DNA of 22,618 bases from a virus. Positions within the stretch are counted from its first letter, which is position 1. Each line of letters starts with the position of its first letter. The stretch covers positions 1,939 to 24,556 of the IMG/VR virus record IMGVR_UViG_3300029787_000201, one strand, 5' to 3'. A program made the position numbers and the translations under genes. Shown here one piece after another: positions 1-7,465 of the stretch. The notes below the pieces were generated by a model. It worked only from the letters and a program-made list of their open reading frames with translations, was not told the origin of the DNA and searched no databases.

Positions 1-2
1 AC

Positions 3-122
3 AGTTGCCAATTAGATGGGTATCAAAAATCAGTTGAAAAAATTACAGAAATAGGTAGTGATAATGTAAATAAATATGGAATATATACAAAGTTTGCTTG
101 CCGACCATTAGAAACGACATGA
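3..122 (+). CDS. 3' end of a small Cys-containing phage protein (partial)
   Basis: This reading frame is open from the left window edge to TGA at 120-122, giving about 39 C-terminal residues. Its end overlaps the next start codon as ATGA, the same linkage used by the following two genes, so it is probably a real gene cut by the window. The tail contains two cysteines and the segments DGYQKSVEKITEIG and NVNKYGIYTKFAC. I associate this arrangement from memory with small secreted or periplasmic Cys-containing proteins of marine phages, but no function is known to me. The start lies outside the window. Confidence 0.5.
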   Translation, partial: SCQLDGYQKSVEKITEIGSDNVNKYGIYTKFACRPLETT

Positions 123-379
123 TAATTAAATTTATTTTATTAACTACTATATGTTGGAATTTTCCAGATGTTGGTACTCAATGCACACAATATCTAGATA
201 TGGATATTAAAAATGCTGAAAAATGCAGAGAAAAAGCAAACGCTATAGGTAAGTCATATAAAAAGAAAATCATCGAATTAGGGGGTTCTATGGAAGAGTA
301 TAGGGCTCAATGCATGGCAGTAGATAAAGATGGCTACAATGTTGACCATAGCTTCAATATATCTTATACTATCTCATGA
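119..379 (+). CDS. Small putative exported protein, unknown function
   Basis: An 86-residue protein starting at ATG 119. A longer reading from TTG 98 exists, but ATG 119 overlaps the previous stop as ATGA and begins directly with a signal-peptide-like stretch (MIIKFILLTTICWNF, then a short Gly/Thr/Cys region near residue 22), so the shorter start is preferred. The rest is hydrophilic with Lys/Glu-rich helix-like sequence and cysteines around residues 38 and 65 (counted from ATG 119), which could form disulfides outside the cytoplasm. There is no good Shine-Dalgarno sequence, so translational coupling to the upstream gene is likely. An exported protein could act in superinfection exclusion or envelope modification, but nothing in the sequence shows which. 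The following gene overlaps its stop as ATGA. Confidence 0.6.
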   Translation: MIIKFILLTTICWNFPDVGTQCTQYLDMDIKNAEKCREKANAIGKSYKKKIIELGGSMEEYRAQCMAVDKDGYNVDHSFNISYTIS

Positions 380-561
380 AGGCTTATCGTATCATAGCTT
401 ATCAAAATAATATGCGAGTAGATCATGTAATCGAGGCAGAAAATGATAAAGCAGCTTTACATAAGTTTTCAGAAAAAGTGGGCCAAGGAGAGTGTGAAAT
501 CACTGAAGATGGTTTTACTGGAAACTCTAAAGTTCACATAACTTATGAGGAACTAAAATGA
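376..561 (+). CDS. Small hypothetical phage protein (61 aa)
   Basis: A 61-residue protein starting MKAYRIIAYQ, with alternating hydrophobic and charged residues that suggest a small alpha/beta fold (strand, helix around residues 21-33, then strands). It has one cysteine and no membrane segment or signal. The start ATG overlaps the preceding stop as ATGA, and its own stop overlaps the next ATG in the same way, so it is translated as part of a coupled chain of short genes. The position at the converging end of the genome arm suggests an early accessory or host-takeover gene, which is inference only. Confidence 0.6.
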   Translation: MKAYRIIAYQNNMRVDHVIEAENDKAALHKFSEKVGQGECEITEDGFTGNSKVHITYEELK

Positions 562-740
562 GTCCTGAAAAAATAAAGTTGTTGAAAGAACTTCAAGAAC
601 TAGAAAATAAGTGGTCAACTGGCCTTTTAACAAATGGCATCTGTACGGTTGATATGCTTAAAGTAGAAAGAGATATTAGATCGAAAAGAAATGCGATCAA
701 GTATCAAGATGTACAAGAAACTATAGCCCTAGCTGGTTAA
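558..740 (+). CDS. Small helical hypothetical phage protein (60 aa)
   Basis: A 60-residue, charged, probably all-helical protein. A coiled-coil-like first half (KIKLLKELQELENKW) is followed by a linker with one cysteine and a second helix. It begins at an ATG overlapping the previous stop and has a GAGGA sequence a few bases upstream. It is the last gene of the + strand chain and ends three bases before the stop of the opposing homing endonuclease gene. No family is recognised. Confidence 0.55.
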   Translation: MSPEKIKLLKELQELENKWSTGLLTNGICTVDMLKVERDIRSKRNAIKYQDVQETIALAG

Positions 741-743
741 GTT

Positions 744-1166
744 TTATTGGTTTTTTAGAAAATTGAATTTTTCTCCTAGGCTTTTTCTCGGCAAAATAAA
801 CTCATAATGGTTAATAATTTTTAAAAGTTTTTCCCGTTTACTACTACTGTATGGTATAAAAAGTTTAGCTAACTGATAAGCTTTCCTATGTGAACATCTC
901 CAACGCCATTGATTTTTTTTACTTAAAGAACCTTTTCCAATTCCTTTAAAATGAATTGTACCAACTTTAACAATGTCATGAAAATTTTTTATACAAAATA
1001 AATCTGCCATTGCTATCTCCATACCAACATTCCATTTTTTATAAATTTTACCTTTTGTGTTTCTACAATTATATCTTTTGTAATTTATGTAACCTTCTCC
1101 ATCAAATAATCCAGCTGCATATCCAATTAAATCTTTATTGTCATGTGGTAAATTTTTACTTTGCAT
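744..1166 (-). CDS. Free-standing LAGLIDADG homing endonuclease
   Basis: A 140-residue protein with one LAGLIDADG motif (AAGLFDGEG, residues 17-25; the acidic E24 is the expected metal-binding catalytic residue). The C-terminal half has the usual family pattern: a Trp/Arg strand (WRWRC, 87-91), then AYQLAKLFIPY and a Lys-rich helix. Enzymes of this family with one motif act as homodimers and cut long DNA targets, spreading their own gene by recombination. The start ATG lies 11 bases inside the 3' end of polA, with a G-rich sequence just upstream, so it is probably translated from the polA transcript. Its cognate site may be in or beside polA of related phages. The polymerase itself appears intact, so this is a neighbouring selfish gene and not an intron or intein product. 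Confidence 0.85.
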   Translation of the reverse strand: MQSKNLPHDNKDLIGYAAGLFDGEGYINYKRYNCRNTKGKIYKKWNVGMEIAMADLFCIKNFHDIVKVGTIHFKGIGKGSLSKKNQWRWRCSHRKAYQLAKLFIPYSSSKREKLLKIINHYEFILPRKSLGEKFNFLKNQ

Positions 1167-3030
1167 CGCCCCAACTTTTTCCTATTCCCTTATCTACAAC
1201 AGAAGGAACCTTAAACTCTATTGCATTCTCCATAATCTTTTTAATTTGATTTGCATGTTCTTCATCTTTTATATTAAAGCACAGCTCATCATGTATTTGT
1301 AACATTGGTAGATGACCTGCATTATAACAATCTAACATTGCTTGTTTTGTTTGATCAGCTGATGATCCTTGTATTAATCTGTTCAGTGCCTTGTAAGTAT
1401 ATGCTCTTTTAATGTTGTCTTTGCCATACTTAGCTACTGCATCATCAAATTTTTCTGCTACATGTAAACCAAAGTCCTTTGTTTCCCACATATCAAATCT
1501 GCATTTTCTACCTCTTTTAGTTCTTATTACACCTTTTTCATCAGCTGCAAATTTACATCGATCAGATAATTTTTTAACAAACGGGACCTTCCGATTGTAT
1601 TTAATTATTAATTCATCTGCCTCATCTTTACTAACACCAAGAGAAAGAGCTAATTTATTTTTACCCATACCATACATTAAACCAAGGCCAATAGTTTTAG
1701 CTTGTGATCTTTCAATACCTACTAAGTCAGCCACTGTTTGATGAAAGTCTGCTTTGGTATTGTTATAAGCATCTACTAATTCATTAGAACCTTCATAACC
1801 ATTTCCAATTGAAGCTGCATAATGAACAGTCATACGAGGCTCTTGTTGCGAGTAATCAAAACTACCCCAGCTATAACCCTCCTCTGGAATAAATAAACTT
1901 CTTATTTTTGGACCAAAGTCTTTATTTCTAGCAGGCACTTGTTGTAAATTAGGGTTACTCATACTCAATCTACCAGATACTGTTCCTCCAGAATCAGACC
2001 TTAGTTGTTGTATCTCACCATGTATCCTTCCATTAACTTGATACTTCATTATTGAAGACAAAAAAGTCCCGTGAAATTTATTGACCTCTCTTGCTTGTAC
2101 AATTAATTGTGCTATTTTATTTTTATTATTACTCAACCAATTTTGTGTAAAGGAAGGTTCTTTTGTTTTTTCAGTACGTGGATAATCTAACTTCATTTTG
2201 TCAAAAGCTTTGGCAATCTGGCGTGATGCCCAAATGTCTACTTCTATTCCTGATTCTTTTTTTATGGCCATTAGTATTTCTTTCTCTTGGATCAACATTT
2301 CTTTTTTTAATTGTTCAGCTTTTTCCACTTCTACTCGGATACCTCGTTGGCGCATTTTAATTAACACAGGTATTAGATTAGATTCTAGTTCCCAAATAGT
2401 TGTTAAACTTTGAGTTTGTAATTCTTGTTTAAACCTCTGCCATAATTTTAAAGTTAAAGATGCATCTTGTTCTGCATAATATCCTACATGCTCTGCAGGC
2501 AATTTCCACATTTCTGCTTTTGGATCAATACCATGAGCTGCAGCAGCTTCTCTTAATTCTGTTTCAGCTTTTATCTCACCAAGATAATCTACAGATAAAC
2601 TATTTAAACTATATTGATATCTGTTTTCATCTATTAAAGCGGCAGCTATCATTGTATCTATTATAGGGCCGTGGACCTTGATTCCTGATGCTTCTAACCA
2701 ACCTACATCGTATTGTGCATTATGAAATATTTTAGGACAAGGTAAACTACAAATTTTTTTCATGTAAGCTTTTACTTGTTCAGGTATCATGTTACCACCA
2801 CCGAGATGACCAAAAGGAAAGTAGCCTTGCCAACCATCTACTGCAACAGCAAAACCTACTATCTCTCCTTTACCTGTAGCCCAACCAGCTCCAAGTCTTT
2901 CGTTAATACCATCGTCTCTAGTTTCTAAATCAATAGCTATTTCTTTTGCACTAGATAAATCTTTATACTCCAAGGGTGTATTCCAAATTGATTTTTTAAA
3001 AGTCAGTGTTAATTGTAATCCGTTACTCAT
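1156..3030 (-). CDS. polA: DNA polymerase I (family A) with 3'-5' exonuclease
   Basis: A 624-residue replicative phage DNA polymerase. The exonuclease domain has motif I (D34, E36), motif II (N104, D108) and motif III (Y185xxxD189), so proofreading should be active. The polymerase domain has motif A (FDYSQQEPR, catalytic D392), motif B (R441, K445, Y453) and motif C (HDE, 580-582). No 5'-3' flap nuclease domain is present, as expected for phage enzymes of this size. The residue equivalent to E. coli Phe762 is Leu449. In published virioplankton surveys, Leu here marks a large marine clade and has been linked with slower, more accurate synthesis. The ATG overlaps a tiny upstream gene as ATGA. 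It acts with the primase, SSB-like protein and helicase encoded upstream in the same transcription direction. Confidence 0.97.
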   Translation of the reverse strand: MSNGLQLTLTFKKSIWNTPLEYKDLSSAKEIAIDLETRDDGINERLGAGWATGKGEIVGFAVAVDGWQGYFPFGHLGGGNMIPEQVKAYMKKICSLPCPKIFHNAQYDVGWLEASGIKVHGPIIDTMIAAALIDENRYQYSLNSLSVDYLGEIKAETELREAAAAHGIDPKAEMWKLPAEHVGYYAEQDASLTLKLWQRFKQELQTQSLTTIWELESNLIPVLIKMRQRGIRVEVEKAEQLKKEMLIQEKEILMAIKKESGIEVDIWASRQIAKAFDKMKLDYPRTEKTKEPSFTQNWLSNNKNKIAQLIVQAREVNKFHGTFLSSIMKYQVNGRIHGEIQQLRSDSGGTVSGRLSMSNPNLQQVPARNKDFGPKIRSLFIPEEGYSWGSFDYSQQEPRMTVHYAASIGNGYEGSNELVDAYNNTKADFHQTVADLVGIERSQAKTIGLGLMYGMGKNKLALSLGVSKDEADELIIKYNRKVPFVKKLSDRCKFAADEKGVIRTKRGRKCRFDMWETKDFGLHVAEKFDDAVAKYGKDNIKRAYTYKALNRLIQGSSADQTKQAMLDCYNAGHLPMLQIHDELCFNIKDEEHANQIKKIMENAIEFKVPSVVDKGIGKSWGDAK

Positions 3031-3143
3031 GAGTTAATAAATGCCTTACGATAGTAGTAGCTGGATTTAGATCGTAATCTTTTACGCACGAAGTCAGGAT
3101 CATAACAATACCAATTATAAATATAAATCTTATCATCTTTCAT
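3027..3143 (-). CDS. Tiny gene directly upstream of polA (38 aa), unknown
   Basis: A 38-residue frame beginning MKDDKIYIYNWYCYDPD and ending in an Arg/Ser/Tyr-rich tail. It is remarkably rich in Tyr (8 residues) and basic in its second half. Its TGA overlaps the polA start as ATGA, and its ATG lies 11 bases inside the preceding tiny gene, so it bridges what would otherwise be an unusually long gap. I recognise no family. The support is purely positional: an exact coupling geometry like that elsewhere in the window. It could be spurious. Confidence 0.45.
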   Translation of the reverse strand: MKDDKIYIYNWYCYDPDFVRKRLRSKSSYYYRKAFINS

Positions 3144-3249
3144 TCATTTTTTTCTTTTTGTACCATGTTATGTCCCTACCATTAACTAGACACCATTGAT
3201 AATGATTATCTAATATTATTGAAAGTTTGGTTCTATTTTCCGCTGTCAT
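3133..3249 (-). CDS. Tiny gene between DUF3310 gene and polA (38 aa), unknown
   Basis: A 38-residue frame starting at ATG 3249, 17 bases inside the end of the DUF3310 gene, and ending inside the next tiny gene. The product has a short helix-like first half, a Trp/Tyr-containing middle (NHYQWCLVNGRDITWY) and a Lys-rich end. No family is recognised. As with its neighbour, the overlap at both ends is the main argument that it is translated. There is no convincing Shine-Dalgarno sequence. Confidence 0.42.
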   Translation of the reverse strand: MTAENRTKLSIILDNHYQWCLVNGRDITWYKKKKMNER

Positions 3250-3499
3250 CTTTTAAGTGTTGTATTTCTAAATCACAATAATGTTTAATCTTATTTAAAT
3301 CTTCAATTGATTTACCTTTAGTTAAATATCTACAAACATATTTTATAACATTTGCTTGAAAAGGATTAAGGCCATTCTTTCTTATAAATGTCCAGGGCTG
3401 AATAAAAAAATTTTTTCGGTAATGTGAACCTCCGACTTGCTTGCCATCTGGAAATGTTTCGTCAAATATATCTTTACTTGTCATTTTTTTCTTGGACAT
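3233..3499 (-). CDS. DUF3310 family protein
   Basis: An 88-residue protein with the DUF3310 signature: GGSHY at residues 23-27, IQPW at 33-36, then a helix NVIKYVCRYLTKG followed by DLNKIKHYCDLEI. The family is widespread in phages and is sometimes labelled nucleotide kinase without firm evidence; its biochemical role is not settled. The start at 3499 overlaps the helicase gene by 26 bases. A second in-frame ATG at 3484 would shorten the protein by five residues and reduce the overlap to 11 bases, and neither has a clear ribosome binding site. Its place between helicase and polymerase suggests a role in nucleotide metabolism or replication. Confidence 0.85.
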   Translation of the reverse strand: MSKKKMTSKDIFDETFPDGKQVGGSHYRKNFFIQPWTFIRKNGLNPFQANVIKYVCRYLTKGKSIEDLNKIKHYCDLEIQHLKDDSGK

Positions 3500-5117
3500 A
3501 AATTAAATAGTCTGCACCTATTGGGTAGTTAAACTTATAGTCTGTTCTTAACAAATGTAAAGTTTTTCTTGCTCTAGTTGCACCTGTATACCAAACTCTT
3601 CTTTCATCACTTTTTTCTTGTTTATTTTTATGAGAATAATCAGATGGAAAATTTCCCTTGCTATATAATACAACATGATTAGCTTCTCCACCTTTAACAG
3701 AGTGTATTGTATCAATTGTAATTAATGGATCTTTGTCTAATTCTTTTTGGCCATATCTTCTAAGTAATCTAATAAAATGTCTAACTTGTCTGGGTTTAAA
3801 ATTTCTTCTTAATATCCAGTACCAAGGTTTCTTAGAATCTTCATTGTTTAATTCTAAACCACACCATTCTTTAAGATCAGTAAAATTATATTGTTTAAAA
3901 TCTGGTTCAGCTCTCCAAAATTTATCTAATCTAAAATTAGGGTCTGCAAGTTCTCTAATAAATTTATACATGTTCCTTGCTTGTTTCTTATCTATCTTTT
4001 TATTATTTGTAATTGTAGTCCAAGCTTTGATAGCCTCCCATTGTTTTTCATCAAAACATTTATTATCTCTATTATCTTTGTAATATAATCCTGCATCCTT
4101 AGCTAACATTCTAAGTTCATTTACTGTTTCAGTAATTCTACCAAGTATGTACCAATCCTCTTTTAAATTTTCAAAAGGTATTTCTTTAAATGATAAATAA
4201 CTTTTAACATAACCTGCACTCTTACCTGGTAGGTATTCTTTCTCTTCACTATCTCTTATACCTCTTCTTATAACTTGAGAGAATTTGTAGATGGCCTCAC
4301 CAAATCTTTGGGTCTTTCTTAATTTAACTTTTCGACCTGGAAAAAATTTTGTAAAGTATTTTGGGTCTGCACCATTCCATCTATAAATACCTTGATCGTC
4401 ATCTCCTGCTAAATAAACTCTTTCTGATTTCATAGCCATTTTGTAAATGACAGACCATTGTAAAGGAGTACAATCTTGAGCTTCATCTAATATTAAAACT
4501 TTAAGCCTTGGAAATTCTACTTCTTTTATAGTTCTTTCAATCATATCATCAAAATCAATAAATGATCTTTCACCACCTCCTTGTTTATAGTGTTCATAAG
4601 TAGATATCTTTCTATTAAAAACTGTGAGTGAATCTCTCTTGTAAGATTCTTTTTTATAAACTTCTTCTGGATTCATTAATAAATTTCTTGCCTTACTATA
4701 AATTCCAAGTGACCAATCCTTAAATGTAAACGTATCATCTGCTAATCTTTTATCAGACGTTTTAATAATTTTAGTTTGTAATGCAAAATCTATTGCACAA
4801 TGCTTAGGATCAAATACTTCTTCCTGAAAATATCTTCTACAATAGGTGTGTAATGTTTTAAATCTAAGAAAATCCTCTGATGAATAATTTGGAAAAGAAT
4901 CCATGGCTCTTTTAACTGCAGTATTAACAGCTTTGTTTGTAAACGATAGATATGCAATATCAGATGGCTGCATACCTTTTCTTAAATAATTTTTTAAAAC
5001 TCTTTCGATTAATGTATAAGTTTTGCCAGTGCCTGGTGGTCCAAAGATTTTAATAGTTTTTCTATATAAATCTTCAAGAATCTTAAGTTCTGAATTTTCC
5101 TGTGTGGAATTCATCAT
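3474..5117 (-). CDS. UvrD/Rep-family SF1 DNA helicase
   Basis: A 547-residue ATP-dependent DNA helicase of superfamily 1A. Visible motifs are Walker A GPPGTGKT (26-33), Ia SFTNKAVNTAVKR (58-70), Ic FKTLHTYCRR (86-95), II DEAQD (211-215), III AGDDDQGIYRW (237-247), IV KTQRFGEAI (268-276), V TIDTIHSVKGGE (467-478) and VI YTGATRARKTLHL (510-522). It is shorter than UvrD or PcrA (about 700 residues) because the 1B/2B subdomains are reduced, as is common for phage versions. It may unwind the fork for the polymerase, or act in recombination. It starts with a double ATG (5117 or 5114), inside the last 35 bases of the primase gene, so the two are probably translationally coupled. No DnaB-like helicase is encoded in the window. 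Confidence 0.93.
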   Translation of the reverse strand: MMNSTQENSELKILEDLYRKTIKIFGPPGTGKTYTLIERVLKNYLRKGMQPSDIAYLSFTNKAVNTAVKRAMDSFPNYSSEDFLRFKTLHTYCRRYFQEEVFDPKHCAIDFALQTKIIKTSDKRLADDTFTFKDWSLGIYSKARNLLMNPEEVYKKESYKRDSLTVFNRKISTYEHYKQGGGERSFIDFDDMIERTIKEVEFPRLKVLILDEAQDCTPLQWSVIYKMAMKSERVYLAGDDDQGIYRWNGADPKYFTKFFPGRKVKLRKTQRFGEAIYKFSQVIRRGIRDSEEKEYLPGKSAGYVKSYLSFKEIPFENLKEDWYILGRITETVNELRMLAKDAGLYYKDNRDNKCFDEKQWEAIKAWTTITNNKKIDKKQARNMYKFIRELADPNFRLDKFWRAEPDFKQYNFTDLKEWCGLELNNEDSKKPWYWILRRNFKPRQVRHFIRLLRRYGQKELDKDPLITIDTIHSVKGGEANHVVLYSKGNFPSDYSHKNKQEKSDERRVWYTGATRARKTLHLLRTDYKFNYPIGADYLIYVQEKNDK

Positions 5118-6648
5118 CCATTTCCGATGGTTCGTTTTTCTTTTTAGTTGGTTCAGTAGCAGCTGGCTTATAATCTACAAACTTAGGCATTGTAACATAC
5201 CATACATTTTTCTCTCCACTACCTGGATGGTAATCTAATCGTTCACATCCCAGAAGATTAAATGCTTCATTAGCTGATCTAAACACTTTATTCTTACCTA
5301 AAAAATTTTCAAATGTTATTCTTTTAAAATAACAGATATTTGTTTCAGAGTCTAACACTACATAATTATCTTTTAACTTTTTAAAATCATCTTCTTCTAT
5401 ATGATTCTCAAAAAACTTTTTAAGAAAACTATATCTTTGTTCACCAACATTATCTTCAAATTTCATCTGCTCATTCTCTACAGCTTTCTTAACAATAGTA
5501 GACATCAACATTTCAAAAGGTGAGGGACCAGACCTTGGTCTTGGTAATGTCATCCAAAATATTCCATACTTTAATAATTTTACTCTCCACGATTTTTCAT
5601 CTTTCATATCTTCTGGATTGACAACAATCTTTTCTCCTTGAAAAGAAAAAGTAAATTCTATTGTAGTTGGAGTCCTTATAAACTCAACATTATCAAAATC
5701 ATCTATTAAATCTGGGACTTGGCTACCTATACCAAGCTTTCTAAACTTACATAAATCTTTGTTACATATAGGTGTTATTGCGCCAAACTTAGGTGGACAT
5801 TTATAATTATAATCTTTTTTAGTTACAGATTTTGCTACAGAGTTTTTAACTTCATTTACATCTAAAGGTGTTACAAATATCTGTTGATTTCTTTGTGCAA
5901 GAATATTTGTCATCTCTTCAATATTAATCTTACCATCTCTTTTTTTCATTTCTAAGACACCAACATTATAGAGCAAATCATTTCTATGGTTCCCTGACCA
6001 TTTATCCATAATCATTTTTTGTATGCATGGTGGGTAATGTTTCCAATCCTCTTCTGGTTCATATTCTTTAACTTTAATATTTGAGAGTTGTTCAATTGTT
6101 ACAGTTTTATTTTTAATTAAATCTAAAAATCCACCAATCATAATAGGTGTATTATTTTCGTTATATGCAAATTCAGTTGTAGCATTCATGTTAAAGTATG
6201 GCATGTTCATACATTTGTTCATTGGAAATACTTCTAATGCTTGAAAGAAATTCTTATTCCATTCATACAATTTTTTTAAAACATCTTTAACGGGGCTCCA
6301 ATCATTAAGAAATAAAAATAAATGCAAGCCACCAGATTTTGATCTAACTGGTATCAACGGCAGCTGATTATCTCTAAGAATATCTATTACTTTTTTTTGT
6401 GAATAATCTTTATAACTTTGTGGGTCTATATCTATACAACCCCATTTACATAAGTCATCTTTTTCAGGTTTGATTCCTATCCTTTGTTTACCATCCAAAT
6501 GATCTTTCCATAATTTAAGAGTCACTGGTTCGTGGACCGTGTATGTTTCCACTTGAACCTTTCCTCGTTCATCTACCTCTCCTGTAGAAGAGGTAGTTAT
6601 GAACAAGTCACTATTACCCTCAAATATTTTTAAGAGATGCTCCTCCAT
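5083..6648 (-). CDS. Archaeo-eukaryotic-type (AEP) DNA primase
   Basis: A 521-residue protein whose N-terminal half fits an AEP catalytic domain: a DxD pair in CIDIDPQSY (D73, D75), an S/G-x-H motif in SKSGGLH (103-109), and a later acidic residue in ALEVFP (E139). The central region has PPCIQ (C208), a helical segment resembling primase C-terminal domains (215-275), then C284, C295 and C300. That Cys spacing could form a zinc or Fe-S site like that of PriL-type subunits. The C-terminus is Lys/Pro/acidic and probably disordered. It would make primers on SSB-coated DNA and lies between the SSB-like gene (5 bases upstream) and the helicase gene (35-base overlap). No Shine-Dalgarno sequence precedes the ATG, so reinitiation after the SSB stop is likely. 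The family call rests on motifs; the exact AEP clade is uncertain. Confidence 0.8.
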   Translation of the reverse strand: MEEHLLKIFEGNSDLFITTSSTGEVDERGKVQVETYTVHEPVTLKLWKDHLDGKQRIGIKPEKDDLCKWGCIDIDPQSYKDYSQKKVIDILRDNQLPLIPVRSKSGGLHLFLFLNDWSPVKDVLKKLYEWNKNFFQALEVFPMNKCMNMPYFNMNATTEFAYNENNTPIMIGGFLDLIKNKTVTIEQLSNIKVKEYEPEEDWKHYPPCIQKMIMDKWSGNHRNDLLYNVGVLEMKKRDGKINIEEMTNILAQRNQQIFVTPLDVNEVKNSVAKSVTKKDYNYKCPPKFGAITPICNKDLCKFRKLGIGSQVPDLIDDFDNVEFIRTPTTIEFTFSFQGEKIVVNPEDMKDEKSWRVKLLKYGIFWMTLPRPRSGPSPFEMLMSTIVKKAVENEQMKFEDNVGEQRYSFLKKFFENHIEEDDFKKLKDNYVVLDSETNICYFKRITFENFLGKNKVFRSANEAFNLLGCERLDYHPGSGEKNVWYVTMPKFVDYKPAATEPTKKKNEPSEMDDEFHTGKFRT

Positions 6649-6653
6649 AATAA

Positions 6654-7463
6654 TTAAAACGGAACGTCTGCTTTATTTCCAGTATTTCCAGAAGATTGAT
6701 TATCATCGTCAAAGTTAACTTTACCAAAAATATCACTCTTCATTGCACTTTCGTAGAAGCCTCTTGTGGTTTCAAGAGTTTTTAAGTTTTCATTAGCACT
6801 TAAAAATTTCTTAAAATCTATTACCCAACCATACCAAGAATTTTGTGAATTAGATTCTTTAGTGGTAGATAACTTATACACAGTCGACCAAGATGGTGGA
6901 TTATACATTCCCTTACTACCTTGTGCTCTTCTAGACATAATCATAGAATTCCATGTCTTTGATTTTTTTTTCTGTGTAGACTTCATTGTAATCAAAGCTT
7001 GTTCCATTGGATTTAAATTTTCATCCAGTATGTAAACAAAATGATTACCTGTGTCCTCAACATAGTTACCGTTTTCAAGTCTATCTTTATTGTCGGCACC
7101 TCTTGTTGTTTTACTCATTATTGCAGGATCTGTATGTATACCAACAGGTCTGCCTGGGCTATCTCCTTTATCTTTCCATTCATTGAATGTATTTATGTAA
7201 AGACAAGGGACTACAAGTAACCCATCTCTACCTTTCCAAACTTTACCTGATGTCTCACTCCATATGTCACCCTGTTTAGCAGTTTCAACATACTTACCAT
7301 CAGTATCATCTAATACTGGTGAGTTCGCATAAAGTATTTTTAAGATTGGTAGTTTTTGATCACGAGCTGTAACATACTCCTGACCCTGTCCAGCCATTTG
7401 CTCTAAGTTAATAGCAGCTGGCAGATTTGTTTCTTTTTTCGTCATTGCTTTTTTTTCTATCAT
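6654..7463 (-). CDS. Probable single-stranded DNA-binding protein
   Basis: A 269-residue soluble protein with a central beta-rich, Trp-containing region (about 60-235) and a low-complexity acidic tail. The tail begins FDDDNQSSG near residue 250 and ends in ADVPF with a terminal Phe. Acidic C-terminal tails ending in Phe are typical of SSB proteins, including T7 gp2.5, and recruit partner enzymes. It is therefore probably the ssDNA-binding protein of the replisome, an inference supported by its place just upstream of the primase, helicase and polymerase genes. It has a strong Shine-Dalgarno sequence (GAAGGAG, five bases from ATG) that overlaps the stop of the preceding gene. An in-frame ATG six codons later is less well placed. 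Confidence 0.65.
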   Translation of the reverse strand: MIEKKAMTKKETNLPAAINLEQMAGQGQEYVTARDQKLPILKILYANSPVLDDTDGKYVETAKQGDIWSETSGKVWKGRDGLLVVPCLYINTFNEWKDKGDSPGRPVGIHTDPAIMSKTTRGADNKDRLENGNYVEDTGNHFVYILDENLNPMEQALITMKSTQKKKSKTWNSMIMSRRAQGSKGMYNPPSWSTVYKLSTTKESNSQNSWYGWVIDFKKFLSANENLKTLETTRGFYESAMKSDIFGKVNFDDDNQSSGNTGNKADVPF

Positions 7464-7465
7464 GT

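Noticed and set aside
98-118. Upstream TTG start for the exported protein gene
   Set aside because: The ATG at 119 makes the same ATGA overlap seen at the next two junctions and begins directly at the signal-like segment.
755-778. Possible terminator hairpin between the converging + genes and the homing endonuclease
   Set aside because: Only a weak A/T stem (AGAAAA with TTTTCT) is present, inside the endonuclease coding end, with no GC stem; a chance match in AT-rich sequence is likelier.
3733-4083. A 116-codon open frame on the + strand inside the helicase gene
   Set aside because: It is entirely antisense to the motif-rich helicase frame and has no recognisable domain.
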